DNA from: Sphaerisporangium corydalis
GTDB taxonomy: Bacteria > Actinomycetota > Actinomycetes > Streptosporangiales > Streptosporangiaceae
DNA: 64,000 nucleotides
Assembly (NCBI RefSeq): GCF_025506355.1
Contig: NZ_JANZYP010000024.1
Location: forward strand, 45,434 to 109,433
Direction: 5' to 3'
Shown: one piece after another, positions 36,314 to 45,416 of the stretch
Numbering within the stretch: position 1 is the first letter of the stretch
Layout of the letters: each line of letters opens with the position of its first letter
Program-made: the position numbers and the translations under genes
Notes under the pieces: generated by a model
Database searches by the model: none
Seen by the model: the letters and a program-made list of their open reading frames with translations, nothing else
Told to the model about the DNA's origin: nothing

Positions 36314-36544
36314 TCAGTGGGTCCCGTTGGGTCGCTGCTCGGATTCCTGCCCGGCCGCCGGCCGCTCGAGATCGGCCTCGTGCGGGGCCTCGATCTTGGA
36401 GATGTGCCTGTTCATCGACTTCACCAGGAAGTACAGCGCGACACCGATCGCGGCGACCACCAGGAAGCCGACGAGGCCGGGACCGACCGGGGTCGCTGGG
36501 GCGGCGGCCGCCTGCGCGGCGATGTGTGCGGTGAGATCGGTCAC
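36314..36544 (-). CDS. Small single-pass membrane protein next to mca
   Basis: 76 residues: a short N-terminus, one helix (PGLVGFLVVAAIGVALYFLV, about residues 22-41), then a basic turn KSMNRHISKI and an acidic tail. GTG start at 36544. A small membrane protein is found at the same place beside mca in mycobacteria (Rv1083), so it is probably an old neighbour. Function unknown; positive-inside charge suggests N-out, C-in. Confidence 0.7.
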   Translation of the reverse strand: MTDLTAHIAAQAAAAPATPVGPGLVGFLVVAAIGVALYFLVKSMNRHISKIEAPHEADLERPAAGQESEQRPNGTH

Positions 36545-36618
36545 GCGTCAAGTCTGCCACCTGGGGGCCGCGCCTCCGGCGGCAGGTCGGTGACCTGCCG
36601 GGAAGGCGCGGACCGCCG

Positions 36619-37503
36619 TCAGATCTGGGCGCGGGACACCTCGCCCGCGTGGATGCCGGTGAACAGGTCGTCCTCGGGGAGCTCGGTGTCGACCAGCGAC
36701 CTGGCCAGGTGGTAGTCCTCGGTCGGCCAGATCTCCTGCTGCAGGTCGCGCGGGCAGACGAACCAGAAGCCGTCCGGGTCGACCTGGGTGGCGTGGGCGA
36801 GCAGCGCCAGGTCGCGCGTCTCGAAGAAGTCGCCGCAGGGGACGCGAGTGGTGACCTCCCACTTCTGCGGGCGGTCCTCCCAGCGGGCGATCCAGTCCCC
36901 GTACGGGGAGCCCATCTCGCGCTCGTTCATCGCCTGGTGGAGCGCCTCGAACCGCTCCTTGGTGAAACCCATGTGGTAGTAGAGCTTGAGCGGCTGCCAC
37001 GGGTCGCCCAGGCCGGGGTAGCGGTCGGGGTCGCCGGCCCCCTCGAAGGCCTCGATCGAGATCTTGTTGGTCATGATGTGGTCGGGGTGCGGGTAGCCGC
37101 CGTCGTCGTCGTAGGTGAGGATCACGTGCGGGCGGAACTCGCGCACGGCCGCGACCAGCGGGGCCGCCGCCAGCTCGACGGGCTGGAGGGCGAAGCAGCC
37201 CTCGGGCAGCGGCTCGCTCTCGTCCTCGGGCAGGCCGGAGTCGACGAAGCCGAGAAAGCTCTGCCGGACGCCGAGGATCTCGCGGGCCGTCTCCATCTCC
37301 TGGCGCCGGACCTCGGCCATGTTCTCCAGGATGTCGGGCCGTTCCATCTTGGGGTTGAGGATCGAGCCGCGTTCACCGCCGGTGCACGTACAGACGAGCA
37401 CCTCGACGCCCTCGGCCGTGTAGCGCGCCATCGTGGCGGCTCCCTTGCTCGACTCGTCGTCAGGGTGCGCGTGGACGGCCATCAGCCTCAGTGGTGCACT
37501 CAC
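36619..37503 (-). CDS. mca: Mycothiol S-conjugate amidase
   Basis: 294 residues, LmbE/PIG-L zinc hydrolase family. The zinc motif is HPDDE (residues 13-17), and the second zinc histidine is in GGYPHPDHIMTNKI (about 140-147). KMERPDILENMAEVRRQEM and LKLYYHMGFTKERFEALH are typical of Mca and distinguish it from the biosynthetic deacetylase MshB. It cuts mycothiol conjugates of toxins and antibiotics, releasing a mercapturic acid for export and recycling the glucosaminyl-inositol. Start GTG at 37503 with GAGGAG about ten bases upstream. Divergent from DUF4307 and greA, the common actinobacterial arrangement. Confidence 0.95.
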   Translation of the reverse strand: MSAPLRLMAVHAHPDDESSKGAATMARYTAEGVEVLVCTCTGGERGSILNPKMERPDILENMAEVRRQEMETAREILGVRQSFLGFVDSGLPEDESEPLPEGCFALQPVELAAAPLVAAVREFRPHVILTYDDDGGYPHPDHIMTNKISIEAFEGAGDPDRYPGLGDPWQPLKLYYHMGFTKERFEALHQAMNEREMGSPYGDWIARWEDRPQKWEVTTRVPCGDFFETRDLALLAHATQVDPDGFWFVCPRDLQQEIWPTEDYHLARSLVDTELPEDDLFTGIHAGEVSRAQI

Positions 37504-37637
37504 GGCTCGGTTTCTCCTCAGGTGTACAGGTCAGCTCCCCCGAGAGGCCATTTTCTCGTGGGGCGAGGCGCAGGGCGTGGCCTCCGCAGGGGACAATTGT
37601 CTCGTGCAACGACGAGGTACCGCTGAGAGATTCCGCC

Positions 37638-38075
37638 ATGGCCGATAGAGCCGCCGCTTCGGGCGCGCCCGGACCTGTCCTCGGGGTCCCGGGCACCTTC
37701 CCGGAGCGTCCAGGACGCTTCGGGCGGAGCGGGCGGGCCATCATCTTCACCGTCATCGCGATCATTGTCGTGATCGCGATGGGTGGGTGGGGCTATGTGA
37801 TGATGTCGGCGAAGGGAAATCCTGACGTTCTCACCGAAGTGATCGCTTTCGAGGTGGGCGGCGCGAACTCGATCACGATCACCTTCCAGGCCCACAAACC
37901 GGCCGACCGGGTGGCGGTGTGCAAGCTCCGCGCCACCGACACCGAGCACGTCGAGGTGGGCAGCCGCGACGTGACCCTGCCCCGCGGACAGGCCGATGTC
38001 CAGCTCACCGAGCGCCTGGAGACCAGTGCTCGTGCCACTTCGGGCCACGTCCAGTACTGCTATCTCGTACAATGA
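37638..38075 (+). CDS. DUF4307 membrane protein
   Basis: 145 residues: a Pro/Gly-rich N-terminus with FPERPGRFGRSGR, one transmembrane helix (IIFTVIAIIVVIAMGGWGYVMM, about 35-56), then an extracytoplasmic beta-type domain with two cysteines (VCKLRAT, VQYCYLV). This fits DUF4307, always found between mca and greA in actinobacteria. ATG at 37638 is preceded by GAGAGA; the frame is open further upstream but overlaps the mca promoter area. Role unknown. Confidence 0.85.
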   Translation: MADRAAASGAPGPVLGVPGTFPERPGRFGRSGRAIIFTVIAIIVVIAMGGWGYVMMSAKGNPDVLTEVIAFEVGGANSITITFQAHKPADRVAVCKLRATDTEHVEVGSRDVTLPRGQADVQLTERLETSARATSGHVQYCYLVQ

Positions 38076-38164
38076 GACTTTTGGGAAAGCGTTCGGACGG
38101 GTTAATTTGTTAGTCTCCCCGAATTCGAACACTCGCAACTCTCACGAGTACGCAAGGAGAACCC

Positions 38165-38665
38165 GTGGTCGACAGCCGCGAAGAGAACGTCACCTGGTTG
38201 ACGCAGGAGGCGTACGACCGCCTGAAGGCGGAGTTTGAGTATCTCTCGGGGCCCGGGCGTGTCGACATCGCCAAGAAGATCGAAGCGGCCCGGGAAGAGG
38301 GCGACCTCAAGGAGAACGGCGGCTACCACGCCGCCAAGGAGGAGCAGGGCAAGATGGAGGGCCGCATCCTCCAGCTCCGCCAGCTCCTTGACCAGGCGAG
38401 GGTCGGAGAACCACCCCGCGCCGAGGGCGTCGTCGGGCCCGGCATGACCGTGACCATCAGGTTCGACGGTGACGACGAGGAGGTGACGTTCCTGCTGGCC
38501 TCACGCGAGGAGAGCGGCGCGCCGATCGACGTCTACTCTCCACGGTCCCCGCTCGGCGCCGCGATCAACGGCAAGAAGATCGGTGAGAGGGCCAGCTACA
38601 CCCTGCCCAACGGCAGGCAGAACACCGTCGAGATCCTCGAGGCGGTGCCGTACATCGGCAACTGA
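38165..38665 (+). CDS. greA: Transcription elongation factor GreA
   Basis: 166 residues, full length. The N-terminal coiled coil carries the acidic tip EEGDLKENGGYHAAKEEQG, where the two acidic residues (Asp, Glu) needed for RNA-cleavage stimulation are seen. The C-terminal FKBP-like domain ends SYTLPNGRQNTVEILEAVPY. It rescues backtracked RNA polymerase. GTG start at 38165 with AAGGAG seven bases upstream. A perfect hairpin follows at 38701-38735. Confidence 0.96.
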   Translation: MVDSREENVTWLTQEAYDRLKAEFEYLSGPGRVDIAKKIEAAREEGDLKENGGYHAAKEEQGKMEGRILQLRQLLDQARVGEPPRAEGVVGPGMTVTIRFDGDDEEVTFLLASREESGAPIDVYSPRSPLGAAINGKKIGERASYTLPNGRQNTVEILEAVPYIGN

Positions 38666-38700
38666 GACACGCCGCCAGCGTCGGCGTCCGAGACCTGTGA

Positions 38701-38735
38701 CATGATCCGCCGGAGTATGGCTTCGGCGGATCATG
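38701..38735 (+). terminator. Perfect 12-bp hairpin after greA
   Basis: CATGATCCGCCG (38701-38712), loop of 11, CGGCGGATCATG (38724-38735), 36 bases after the greA stop. No long T-tract, but the stem is perfect and it sits where a terminator is expected. Confidence 0.7.
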
Positions 38736-38882
38736 CGTGATTAACGGCGAAACAGCGGACATCACTGGCGGACTTCGGGACAATCAGGCACTGACGGGGA
38801 CGGCGCACGCCTGGACGGGCGCGACGCCGATGTGGCACCGTCGTCAACGCTCGACGTGACACCTAGGACGAAGGGGGCGAAC

Positions 38883-40220
38883 GTGCTCGATCGGCGACCT
38901 CGTGGCACGGCCGTCGTCCGAGAAAGCCTCACCCGGGGGCTGAGCGGTGTCCGTGACTACCTGGGCGGCGCGCTGTCGGAGGCGCGCGAGGACCTCAGCT
39001 ACCGGCCCCGCCCCCTGGCCCGCGTCCGGCCCCGCCCGGTGCCACGGCTGCTGCGCCGCTCCGTCCCGGCCATCGCCGTCGGCCTGGTGGCCGTGCTCGC
39101 CGCCGACCTGATGGTCCTCGGCGAGATCGAGAAGCGCGAGTCGCGGGCCGCCGTGGCCGTCTCCCGGCAGCGGCTCCCCGAGCGCGAGGCCGGGTACGTC
39201 GCCTCGACCCGCGACCTGCCGGCCGCGGCGGTCCCCGAGCGCGCCGAGGCGGCGCCGCTGTCGGTGCTGCGCAAGCCCCATCTGTTCGTCGTGGCGGCCC
39301 ACCCCCTGTCCCGGGCCGCCGTCCGCAGGGTCGGCGCCGGCAGGGGCGTCAAGACGGTCGAGGTCGTGAACGCCGCCGAGGTCGTGATGGACGGCAAGCG
39401 CGTCCAGACCATGGGCGTGAACCCCTCGACGTTCCGTTCCTACACGCCACGTTCCACCGCCAGGTCCGACGCCCTGTGGAACAGCGTCGCCGGGGGGGAC
39501 ATCGCGGTCTCGTTCACCCTGGGCAGCGACGGCGGGGTGGCGCTCGGCTCCACGGTCTCCGCCGGAGCGCAGAAGCTCCGCGTCGGCGCGTACGCCACGA
39601 CCGGCATGGGAATGATCAACGCGGTGGTCTCCGAGAAGGTCGCCGCGTCCCTCGGCATCCCCGCGCGCAACGCCCTGGTCGTCAGCGCGCCCGGCGTCGA
39701 CGCCACGCGCCTGCGGCTCCGGCTGCTGAAGGTCCTGCCCAAGGGCACCCAGATCGCCTTGATCAACCCCGTGCTCACCCCGCCCTCCCAGGCCCGCACC
39801 TCCTGGCCCGTCGGCTCGTTCATGTCGACCGACCAGCTCCGCGTGGCGCTCACGGCCGCGGCGGGCAAGCTCGGCCGGCCGTACGTGTGGGGCGCGGAGG
39901 GGCCGGACAGCTTCGACTGCTCCGGGCTGGTGCAGTGGGCGTTCAAGCAGGCCGGGGTGACCATGCCCCGGGTGACCCACCAGCAGTGGGTCACCGGGCC
40001 CCAGGTCCCGCTCGCCCAGGCCCAGCCGGGCGACCTGCTGTTCTGGCGCAACGACCCGACCAACCCCGGCTACATCTCGCACGTGGCGATCTACTGGGGC
40101 GACGGCAAGATGCTGCAGGCGCCGCATACGGGCGATGTGGTGAAGATCTCTCCCGTGTACACCAGGAACCTCGCCGGGGTCGTCCGCGTCAGCCCCTGGG
40201 TGGCCGCCCGGGTCCGCTGA
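38883..40220 (+). CDS. Secreted/anchored NlpC/P60 cell-wall peptidase
   Basis: 445 residues. A basic cytoplasmic part is followed by a membrane helix (AIAVGLVAVLAADLMVLGEI, about residues 60-80), so it is probably type II membrane-anchored. A middle domain of about 150 residues (with GIPARNALVVSAPG) is of unknown type. The C-terminal NlpC/P60 domain has catalytic Cys346 in DSFDCSGLVQW, His400 in SHVAIYWG and a polar partner near 414 (APHTGD). Such enzymes cut peptide stems of peptidoglycan during growth and division. GTG at 38883 is favoured by AGGGGG just upstream; the frame is open 17 codons further. Confidence 0.85.
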   Translation: MLDRRPRGTAVVRESLTRGLSGVRDYLGGALSEAREDLSYRPRPLARVRPRPVPRLLRRSVPAIAVGLVAVLAADLMVLGEIEKRESRAAVAVSRQRLPEREAGYVASTRDLPAAAVPERAEAAPLSVLRKPHLFVVAAHPLSRAAVRRVGAGRGVKTVEVVNAAEVVMDGKRVQTMGVNPSTFRSYTPRSTARSDALWNSVAGGDIAVSFTLGSDGGVALGSTVSAGAQKLRVGAYATTGMGMINAVVSEKVAASLGIPARNALVVSAPGVDATRLRLRLLKVLPKGTQIALINPVLTPPSQARTSWPVGSFMSTDQLRVALTAAAGKLGRPYVWGAEGPDSFDCSGLVQWAFKQAGVTMPRVTHQQWVTGPQVPLAQAQPGDLLFWRNDPTNPGYISHVAIYWGDGKMLQAPHTGDVVKISPVYTRNLAGVVRVSPWVAARVR

Positions 40221-40247
40221 CCCACCCGCACCACCCGCCCTCCGGGG

Positions 40248-40895
40248 CTAGATGGGCATGCCCTTCTGGAGGAAGTCCATCACTTCGTCCAGCAGGTCGA
40301 GCAGCGACTCCTGGCAGTCGGACTCGATCCAGCGCTGGATGGCCGAGATCCAGGCCCCCGTGACCGCGCCGGCGAAGACGCGCACCTCGAAGTCGTCCAC
40401 GGAGCGGCCGGTGCGCTCGGCGATGGCGGCGGTGAGCATGGTGACGGTGGCGACCTGGCCCTCCATCTGCCGTGAGCGCAGGGAGGGGATCGACCAGATG
40501 AGCCGGATGCGCTGGACGATCGTGGCCCTGTCCTGCTCGAAGGCCAGCTCGAAGACCTCCTTGAGCGCCCCGCGCATCGCGGTGAGCGGGTGGAGCGACG
40601 CGGGCTGCGCCAGGAAGGCCGCGGCGAGCATCGGGTCGTAGTCGTCCTGGATGACGACGTCTTCCTTGGTGGGGAAGTACCGGAAGAAGGTGCTGGGGGA
40701 GACCTCCGCCGCCTCCGCGATCTGCTCGATCGTGGTCGAGTCGTACCCCTGCTCACCGAACAGGCGCATCGCGTGGTCCTGGATGGCCCGGCGGGTCTTG
40801 GCCTTCTTACGGGCGCGAAGACCGCTTTGTTGTTCGGTGCGCGGAGGTGAGCTCATCTTCCGATTCTCGCGTGCCGGACGGCGTACGGTCTCCAT
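40248..40895 (-). CDS. TetR-family repressor of the adjacent MFS pump
   Basis: 215 residues. The N-terminal helix-turn-helix is typical: RRAIQDHAMRLFGEQGYDST, then TIEQIAEAAEVSPSTFFRYFPTKEDVV. The C-terminal ligand domain is of the MftR-like actinobacterial type. ATG at 40895 has GCGAGG directly upstream; an in-frame ATG at 40856 is the alternative. It follows the MFS gene by 17 bp in the same operon, so it probably represses its own operon through the palindrome at 42491-42507. Inducer unknown. Confidence 0.87.
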   Translation of the reverse strand: METVRRPARENRKMSSPPRTEQQSGLRARKKAKTRRAIQDHAMRLFGEQGYDSTTIEQIAEAAEVSPSTFFRYFPTKEDVVIQDDYDPMLAAAFLAQPASLHPLTAMRGALKEVFELAFEQDRATIVQRIRLIWSIPSLRSRQMEGQVATVTMLTAAIAERTGRSVDDFEVRVFAGAVTGAWISAIQRWIESDCQESLLDLLDEVMDFLQKGMPI

Positions 40896-40912
40896 CCTCG
40901 CGCGATCGGGAT

Positions 40913-42487
40913 CTATGGTCGCGTCGTTTCGGCGGCCACCGGGACCACGGCCGCCGGGGAAGCACCAAGCCCGGCCCCAGCGCCGGGTTCGGCCGTCCCA
41001 CCGCGTCCGGCTCCATCGCCGGGCCCGGCCGTCTCAGGGGTCGTGCGCAGGAACGCGGCGACCAGGACGGCCGCCAGGACCGACAGCGCCGCGCACAGCG
41101 CGAGCACCCCGTCCATGCCGGACACGAACGCGCTGTGCGCGGCCTCGGTCAGGACGCGGTCGCCGAGGCTCACGGCCACCGACACCGAGTCCCTGGCGGC
41201 CTCGGGCGCACCCGAAGGCAGGCCCGCGACGTACAGCGCGGACAGCACGCTGCCGACCCCGGCGACGCCGACGGCCCCGCCGACCTGCCGCACGGTCTGC
41301 AGGGTGCCAGAGCCGGACCCGGCCCGGTCCTCCGGCAGCGTGGCGAGGACGCCGTCCATGGCCGGCACCATGGCCATGCCCACCCCGGCGCCGGTGACCG
41401 CGAGCCAGGCTGCGGCCCAGCCGTACCCGTCGGAGACGCCGGTGAGCGCGCCCATGCCGAGGCCGGCCGCGAGGAGTAGCAGCCCGGCCGTCATCATGCC
41501 GCGCAGTCCCACGGGCCTGAGCAGCCGCTCGCCCGCCAGCCCGCCGGCCATCAGCCCGGCCACCATGGGGACCACCCGGATGCCGGTCCCGAAGGCGTCG
41601 AAGCCCAGCACCGCCTGGAGGTACTGCGGGACGACGAACAGCACGCCGGTCATCGCCAGCGAGACGAAGGTGGCGCCGATGGACCCCCACAGGAACACGC
41701 GCTTGCGGAACAGGCCGAGGTCCATCATGGGCGCGCGGCTCCTGGCCTCCACCGTGACGAAGGCGGCGAGCAGCACCAGTCCTGCGCCGACGGACGCGAG
41801 GACCCCGGCGTCCCCCCAGCCGTTCACCGGGCCCTGGATCACGCCGTAGACCAGGGTGGCCAGCCCGAGCACCGAGAGCACGCCGCCCGCGACGTCCACC
41901 CGGGCGGCCGAGGAGTCGCGGGACTCGGGCAGCAGGAAGACCGCGGCCACCAGGGCGATCGCGACGGCGGGCACGTTGATGAGGAAGATCGATCCCCACC
42001 AGAAGTGGTCGAGGAGGTAGCCGCCGACGATGGGGCCGAGCGGGAGGCCGAGCGCCATGCCGGCGGTCCACACCGCGATGGCGCGCGCCCGCTCGTGCGG
42101 CGGGAAGACGCTGGGCAGGATCGAGGTGGAGACCGGCATGATCACCGCGGCGCCCGCGCCCATGACGGCCCTGGCGGCGATGAGCCAGCCCGCGCCGTCC
42201 ACGAAGGTGGCGAGCGCGGAGGCGACGCCGAAGGCCGCGAGCCCGGCGATCAGCACGCGCTTGCGCCCGAACCGGTCGCCGAGCGCCCCGGCGGGGAGCA
42301 GCAGGGACGCGAAGACCACGAGGTAGGCGACGACGATCCACTGCAGGTCGCTGGTGCTCGCGCCGAGTTCGGTGGCGAGCGTCGGGAGCGCGACGTTCAG
42401 GACGGTCGCGTCCAGGCCGATGACGAGCACACTCAGCACGAGCGCGCCGAGTGCCCACCACCGCCGTGAAGAACTGAAAGAAGCCAT
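40913..42487 (-). CDS. MFS drug exporter, DHA2 (EmrB/QacA) family, 14 helices
   Basis: 524 residues with 14 predicted membrane spans. Motif A GDRFGRKRVL is in loop 2-3, WIVVAYLVVFASLLLPAGAL in helix 2 and GPIVGGYLLD (motif C type) in helix 5. It is a proton-driven multidrug exporter. ATG at 42487 has no ribosome-binding site; a -10 box TACTAT ends six bases before it, so the transcript is likely leaderless. It leads an operon with the TetR gene, whose operator overlaps this promoter. Confidence 0.88.
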   Translation of the reverse strand: MASFSSSRRWWALGALVLSVLVIGLDATVLNVALPTLATELGASTSDLQWIVVAYLVVFASLLLPAGALGDRFGRKRVLIAGLAAFGVASALATFVDGAGWLIAARAVMGAGAAVIMPVSTSILPSVFPPHERARAIAVWTAGMALGLPLGPIVGGYLLDHFWWGSIFLINVPAVAIALVAAVFLLPESRDSSAARVDVAGGVLSVLGLATLVYGVIQGPVNGWGDAGVLASVGAGLVLLAAFVTVEARSRAPMMDLGLFRKRVFLWGSIGATFVSLAMTGVLFVVPQYLQAVLGFDAFGTGIRVVPMVAGLMAGGLAGERLLRPVGLRGMMTAGLLLLAAGLGMGALTGVSDGYGWAAAWLAVTGAGVGMAMVPAMDGVLATLPEDRAGSGSGTLQTVRQVGGAVGVAGVGSVLSALYVAGLPSGAPEAARDSVSVAVSLGDRVLTEAAHSAFVSGMDGVLALCAALSVLAAVLVAAFLRTTPETAGPGDGAGRGGTAEPGAGAGLGASPAAVVPVAAETTRP

Positions 42488-42490
42488 GAA

Positions 42491-42535
42491 TTGATAGTAA
42501 CTGTCAAAAACGAGCACCTGTCAATATCTGCCTCT
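42491..42535 (-). promoter_or_regulatory. Leaderless MFS promoter with a TetR-type operator
   Basis: The near-perfect palindrome TTGATAGTAACTGTCAA (42491-42507) covers the -10 region of the MFS gene. On the minus strand a consensus TTGACA lies upstream (about 42529-42534), and TACTAT (within the palindrome) ends six bases before the ATG, so transcription would begin at the start codon. The TTGACA-to-TACTAT spacing is 19 bp, longer than ideal. A repressor bound to the palindrome would block RNA polymerase. Confidence 0.6.
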
Positions 42536-42555
42536 TGAGACTTGGCGGTATGGGT

Positions 42556-42569
42556 GTAATCTCAATTAC
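42556..42569 (+). promoter_or_regulatory. Leaderless promoter -10 with inverted repeat GTAAT-CTCA-ATTAC
   Basis: Directly before the ATG at 42570 stands the palindrome GTAAT-CTCA-ATTAC. It contains TAATCT, a good -10 box ending seven bases before the ATG, and there is no ribosome-binding site. The gene is therefore probably leaderless, and a dimeric regulator may bind over the start. Confidence 0.5.
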
Positions 42570-43091
42570 ATGGAAACAGATGAAGCAGTCATCATCTCCT
42601 GGTTCACCGGCCGCATGCCCCAGGACTGGTTCGCCGGGCAGCACGAGTTCGTCCTCGACCGCGAGGAGATAGCCGTCGTCGGCGTGCTCCCCGTGCCCGA
42701 CGCCGCGGCGGAGGCCTCCGGCGCGGAGCGGGCGGCCCTGCTCGACGGGCACATCCAGCGCTTCAGGGAGGAGACCCGCGAGCGCCGCATCGAGATCGCC
42801 CGCGAGGCCGAGCACCGCTTCCGCCGCAAGGTCTCCTGGGGCGTGTCGAGCGACGGTGAGACAGTGATGTTCACCACGCTTTCGATCCCGGTCATGACCC
42901 GCCTGCGCCAGCAGGAGCGGCGCGTGCTCGACACACTGGTCGCCGCGGGCGTCGCCCGCAGCCGCAGCGACGCGCTCGCGTGGTGCGTACGGCTGGTCGG
43001 CGGTCACACCGACACCTGGCTCGCTGACCTGCGCGATGCCCTCCAGCATGTCGACCGCGTGCGTTCCGAGGGCCCGGACGTCAATGCGTAA
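42570..43091 (+). CDS. Conserved-looking protein of unknown function
   Basis: 173 residues, soluble. The N-terminal half (VIISWFTGRMPQDWF, then FVLDREEIAVVGVLPVPD) looks like a small alpha/beta domain. A helical linker rich in Glu/Arg follows. The end (RRVLDTLVAAGVARSRSDALAWCVRLV) resembles a ribbon-helix-helix-type segment (RSRSDALAW), so DNA binding is possible. Divergent from the MFS gene (82-bp gap). No recognised family name. Confidence 0.65.
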   Translation: METDEAVIISWFTGRMPQDWFAGQHEFVLDREEIAVVGVLPVPDAAAEASGAERAALLDGHIQRFREETRERRIEIAREAEHRFRRKVSWGVSSDGETVMFTTLSIPVMTRLRQQERRVLDTLVAAGVARSRSDALAWCVRLVGGHTDTWLADLRDALQHVDRVRSEGPDVNA

Positions 43092-43148
43092 ATTGGACTG
43101 AACCAATTGTTTGACAGGCCTAGACCATTCGGATTGGCCTATACCAAT
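43091..43148. promoter_or_regulatory. Cluster of three ATTGG-N6-CCAAT operators
   Basis: Three 16-bp sites with the same architecture: ATTGG-ACTGAA-CCAAT (within 43091-43108, with one extra base pair of symmetry on each side), ACAGG-CCTAGA-CCATT (43114-43129) and ATTGG-CCTATA-CCAAT (43133-43148). Their centres are 22 and 19 bp apart, about two helical turns. They resemble GntR/HutC-family sites such as the DasR box ACTGGTCTAGACCACT. A TTGACA (43111-43116) lies between the first two. The area upstream of pckG (43149-43381) holds no gene that I can support. Confidence 0.6.
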
Positions 43149-43381
43149 TGGTGTTCGACGCCGGGCGGCATTGGCGCCGCCCGACGGTGAACGGCTCTTT
43201 TATCTCGGTCAAGCGTGGGTAAACTCCCACGAACCATCGCGGTCCCTGCCTGCCGTGACGTCATACGACGGGCAGCGGACAGGGGCCACGGCGGCGCATC
43301 GAATTCACGGGCGTGAAACAGAAATGAAATGGGTAAGACGGATCTTCCGATTTGAGGTCCACTTGAACCCCCGTTTCACTG

Positions 43382-43425
43382 ACTGGTCTACGCCAATTGG
43401 ATTCGGCGCGTTTTGTCGTTAATGA
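43382..43425 (+). promoter_or_regulatory. pckG promoter overlapped by a fourth operator
   Basis: The operator ACTGG-TCTACG-CCAAT (43382-43397) touches the -35 box TTGGAT (43397-43402). A 17-bp spacer and the -10 box TAATGA (43420-43425) follow, then AAGGAG and GTG at 43455. A protein on this site would cover the -35 element. It matches the three upstream sites about 250 bp away, suggesting one regulator and possibly a DNA loop. Confidence 0.6.
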
Positions 43426-43454
43426 TGTTGGCCAGAGAGTAAGGAGCCGGCCCC

Positions 43455-45257
43455 GTGTCAGTTTCCATCGAGATGACCGCCCCGACGACCCGCCCCGAAC
43501 TGGCGGCCTGGGTCCAGGAGATCGCCGAGCTGACCCGCCCCGACCGCGTCGAATGGTGCGACGGTTCTGAGGACGAGTGGACGCGCCTCACGAACCTGCT
43601 CGTCAAGCAGGGCACCTTCACGCGCCTCACCAAGCGCCCCAACAGCTTCCACGCCGCGTCCGACCCGACCGACGTGGCCCGGGTCGAGGACCGCACCTTC
43701 ATCTGCTCCGAGGACCCCGAGGACGCCGGCCCGACCAACAACTGGGTCGCCCCCGGGGAGATGCGCGCGACCTTCGGCAAGCTGTTCAGCGGCTGCATGC
43801 GCGGGCGCACCATGTACGTCGTGCCCTTCTGCATGGGCCCGCTCGGCGGCGAGATCTCCCAGCTCGGCGTCGAGATCACCGACTCCCCGTACGTCGTCGT
43901 CTCGATGCGCGTCATGACCCGCATGGGCGACGAGGCCCTGCGCCTCATCGAGGCCCGGGGGGACTTCGTCAAGGCGGTCCACTCCGTGGGGACCCCGCTC
44001 GCGCCCGGCCAGGAGGACGTCCCGTGGCCGTGCAACGCGACCAAGTACATCAGCCACTTCCCCGAGACCCGTGAGATCTGGTCCTACGGCTCCGGCTACG
44101 GCGGCAACGCCCTGCTCGGCAAGAAGTGCTACGCCCTGCGCATCGCCGGCGTGATGGCCAGGGACGAGGGCTGGCTGGCCGAGCACATGCTCATCCTGAA
44201 GCTGACCCCGCCGAGCGGCGAGACCCGCTACGTCGCCGCCGCCTTCCCGTCCGCCTGCGGCAAGACCAACCTCGCGATGCTCAGGCCGACGATCCCGGGG
44301 TGGAAGGTCGAGACGGTCGGCGACGACATCGCCTGGATGCGCTTCGGCCAGGACGGCCGGCTGCGCGCGATCAACCCCGAGGCCGGGTTCTTCGGCGTCG
44401 CGCCCGGCACCGGCGAGTCCACGAACGCGAACGCCATCAAGACGCTGTGGGGCAACAGCATCTTCACCAACGTCGCGCTGACCGACGACGGCGACGTGTG
44501 GTGGGAGGGGATGACGGACGAGCCCCCGGCGCACCTCACCGACTGGCGTGGCCGCGACTGGACCCCTGACTCCGCCGAGCCGGCCGCCCACCCGAACGCC
44601 CGCTTCACCACCCCGGCGTCCCAGTGCCCGACGATCGCCCCCGAATGGCGCGACCCCGAGGGCGTGCCGATCTCGGCGATCCTGTTCGGCGGGCGTCGCG
44701 CGACGGCCGTGCCGCTGGTGACCGAGTCGTTCGGCTGGGCGCACGGGGTCTTCCTCGGGGCCAACGTGGCCTCGGAGAAGACGGCGGCGGCCGAGGGCAC
44801 GGTCGGCGAGCTGCGCCGCGACCCGTTCGCGATGCTGCCCTTCTGCGGCTACAACATGGGCGACTACTTCGCCCACTGGATCAGCGTCGGGCAGGCGGGG
44901 GACGCCGATCTGCTGCCCCGCCTGTACTACGTCAACTGGTTCCGCAAGGACGCCTCCGGCCGGTTCCTGTGGCCGGGGTTCGGCGAGAACAGCCGGGTGC
45001 TCAAGTGGATCGTCGAGCGGCTGAACGGCGAGGCCGGGGCCGTGGAGACCCCGATCGGGCTGCTGCCGCTCAAGGGCGCCCTGGACACCGAGGGCCTTTC
45101 GGTGTCCGAGGCCGACATGGAGACCCTGATGTCGGTCGACCGCGAGGCGTGGAAGCGGGAGGCCGCTCTGGTCCCCGAGTTCTTCGCGACGTTCGGCACC
45201 CACCTGCCCGAGGCGCTGTGGGACGAGTACCACGCCCTGGTCGACCGGCTCGGCTGA
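43455..45257 (+). CDS. pckG: Phosphoenolpyruvate carboxykinase (GTP)
   Basis: 600 residues, full length for the GTP-dependent enzyme. It makes phosphoenolpyruvate from oxaloacetate and GTP, the entry step of gluconeogenesis. The P-loop is SACGKTN (residues 266-272, with the reactive Cys268). Substrate and metal residues are seen around [15 protein letters not shown], the DDIAW metal loop and the [11 protein letters not shown] guanine-side region near the C-terminus. GTG at 43455 with AAGGAG nine bases upstream. Control by four matching operators upstream is suggested by sequence. Confidence 0.96.
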   Translation: MSVSIEMTAPTTRPELAAWVQEIAELTRPDRVEWCDGSEDEWTRLTNLLVKQGTFTRLTKRPNSFHAASDPTDVARVEDRTFICSEDPEDAGPTNNWVAPGEMRATFGKLFSGCMRGRTMYVVPFCMGPLGGEISQLGVEITDSPYVVVSMRVMTRMGDEALRLIEARGDFVKAVHSVGTPLAPGQEDVPWPCNATKYISHFPETREIWSYGSGYGGNALLGKKCYALRIAGVMARDEGWLAEHMLILKLTPPSGETRYVAAAFPSACGKTNLAMLRPTIPGWKVETVGDDIAWMRFGQDGRLRAINPEAGFFGVAPGTGESTNANAIKTLWGNSIFTNVALTDDGDVWWEGMTDEPPAHLTDWRGRDWTPDSAEPAAHPNARFTTPASQCPTIAPEWRDPEGVPISAILFGGRRATAVPLVTESFGWAHGVFLGANVASEKTAAAEGTVGELRRDPFAMLPFCGYNMGDYFAHWISVGQAGDADLLPRLYYVNWFRKDASGRFLWPGFGENSRVLKWIVERLNGEAGAVETPIGLLPLKGALDTEGLSVSEADMETLMSVDREAWKREAALVPEFFATFGTHLPEALWDEYHALVDRLG

Positions 45258-45416
45258 CACTTTGCCTGGGGTTTTGGGGTGTTATGTCCCGTGTGGCGTT
45301 GACTAGGGTTACCGGGACGGAACAGCAACCGACGCGGGGGACGGACAAGCGCTCGGGCGCGTGATAATTGCGTGTTGCCAACGCCTGACCGGACGGGCGG
45401 CGAAGGGGAGGTCTCC

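Noticed and set aside
43111..43422. 103-codon frame in the pckG upstream region
   Set aside because: It begins inside an operator, lacks a ribosome-binding site and has atypical codon use for this genome.
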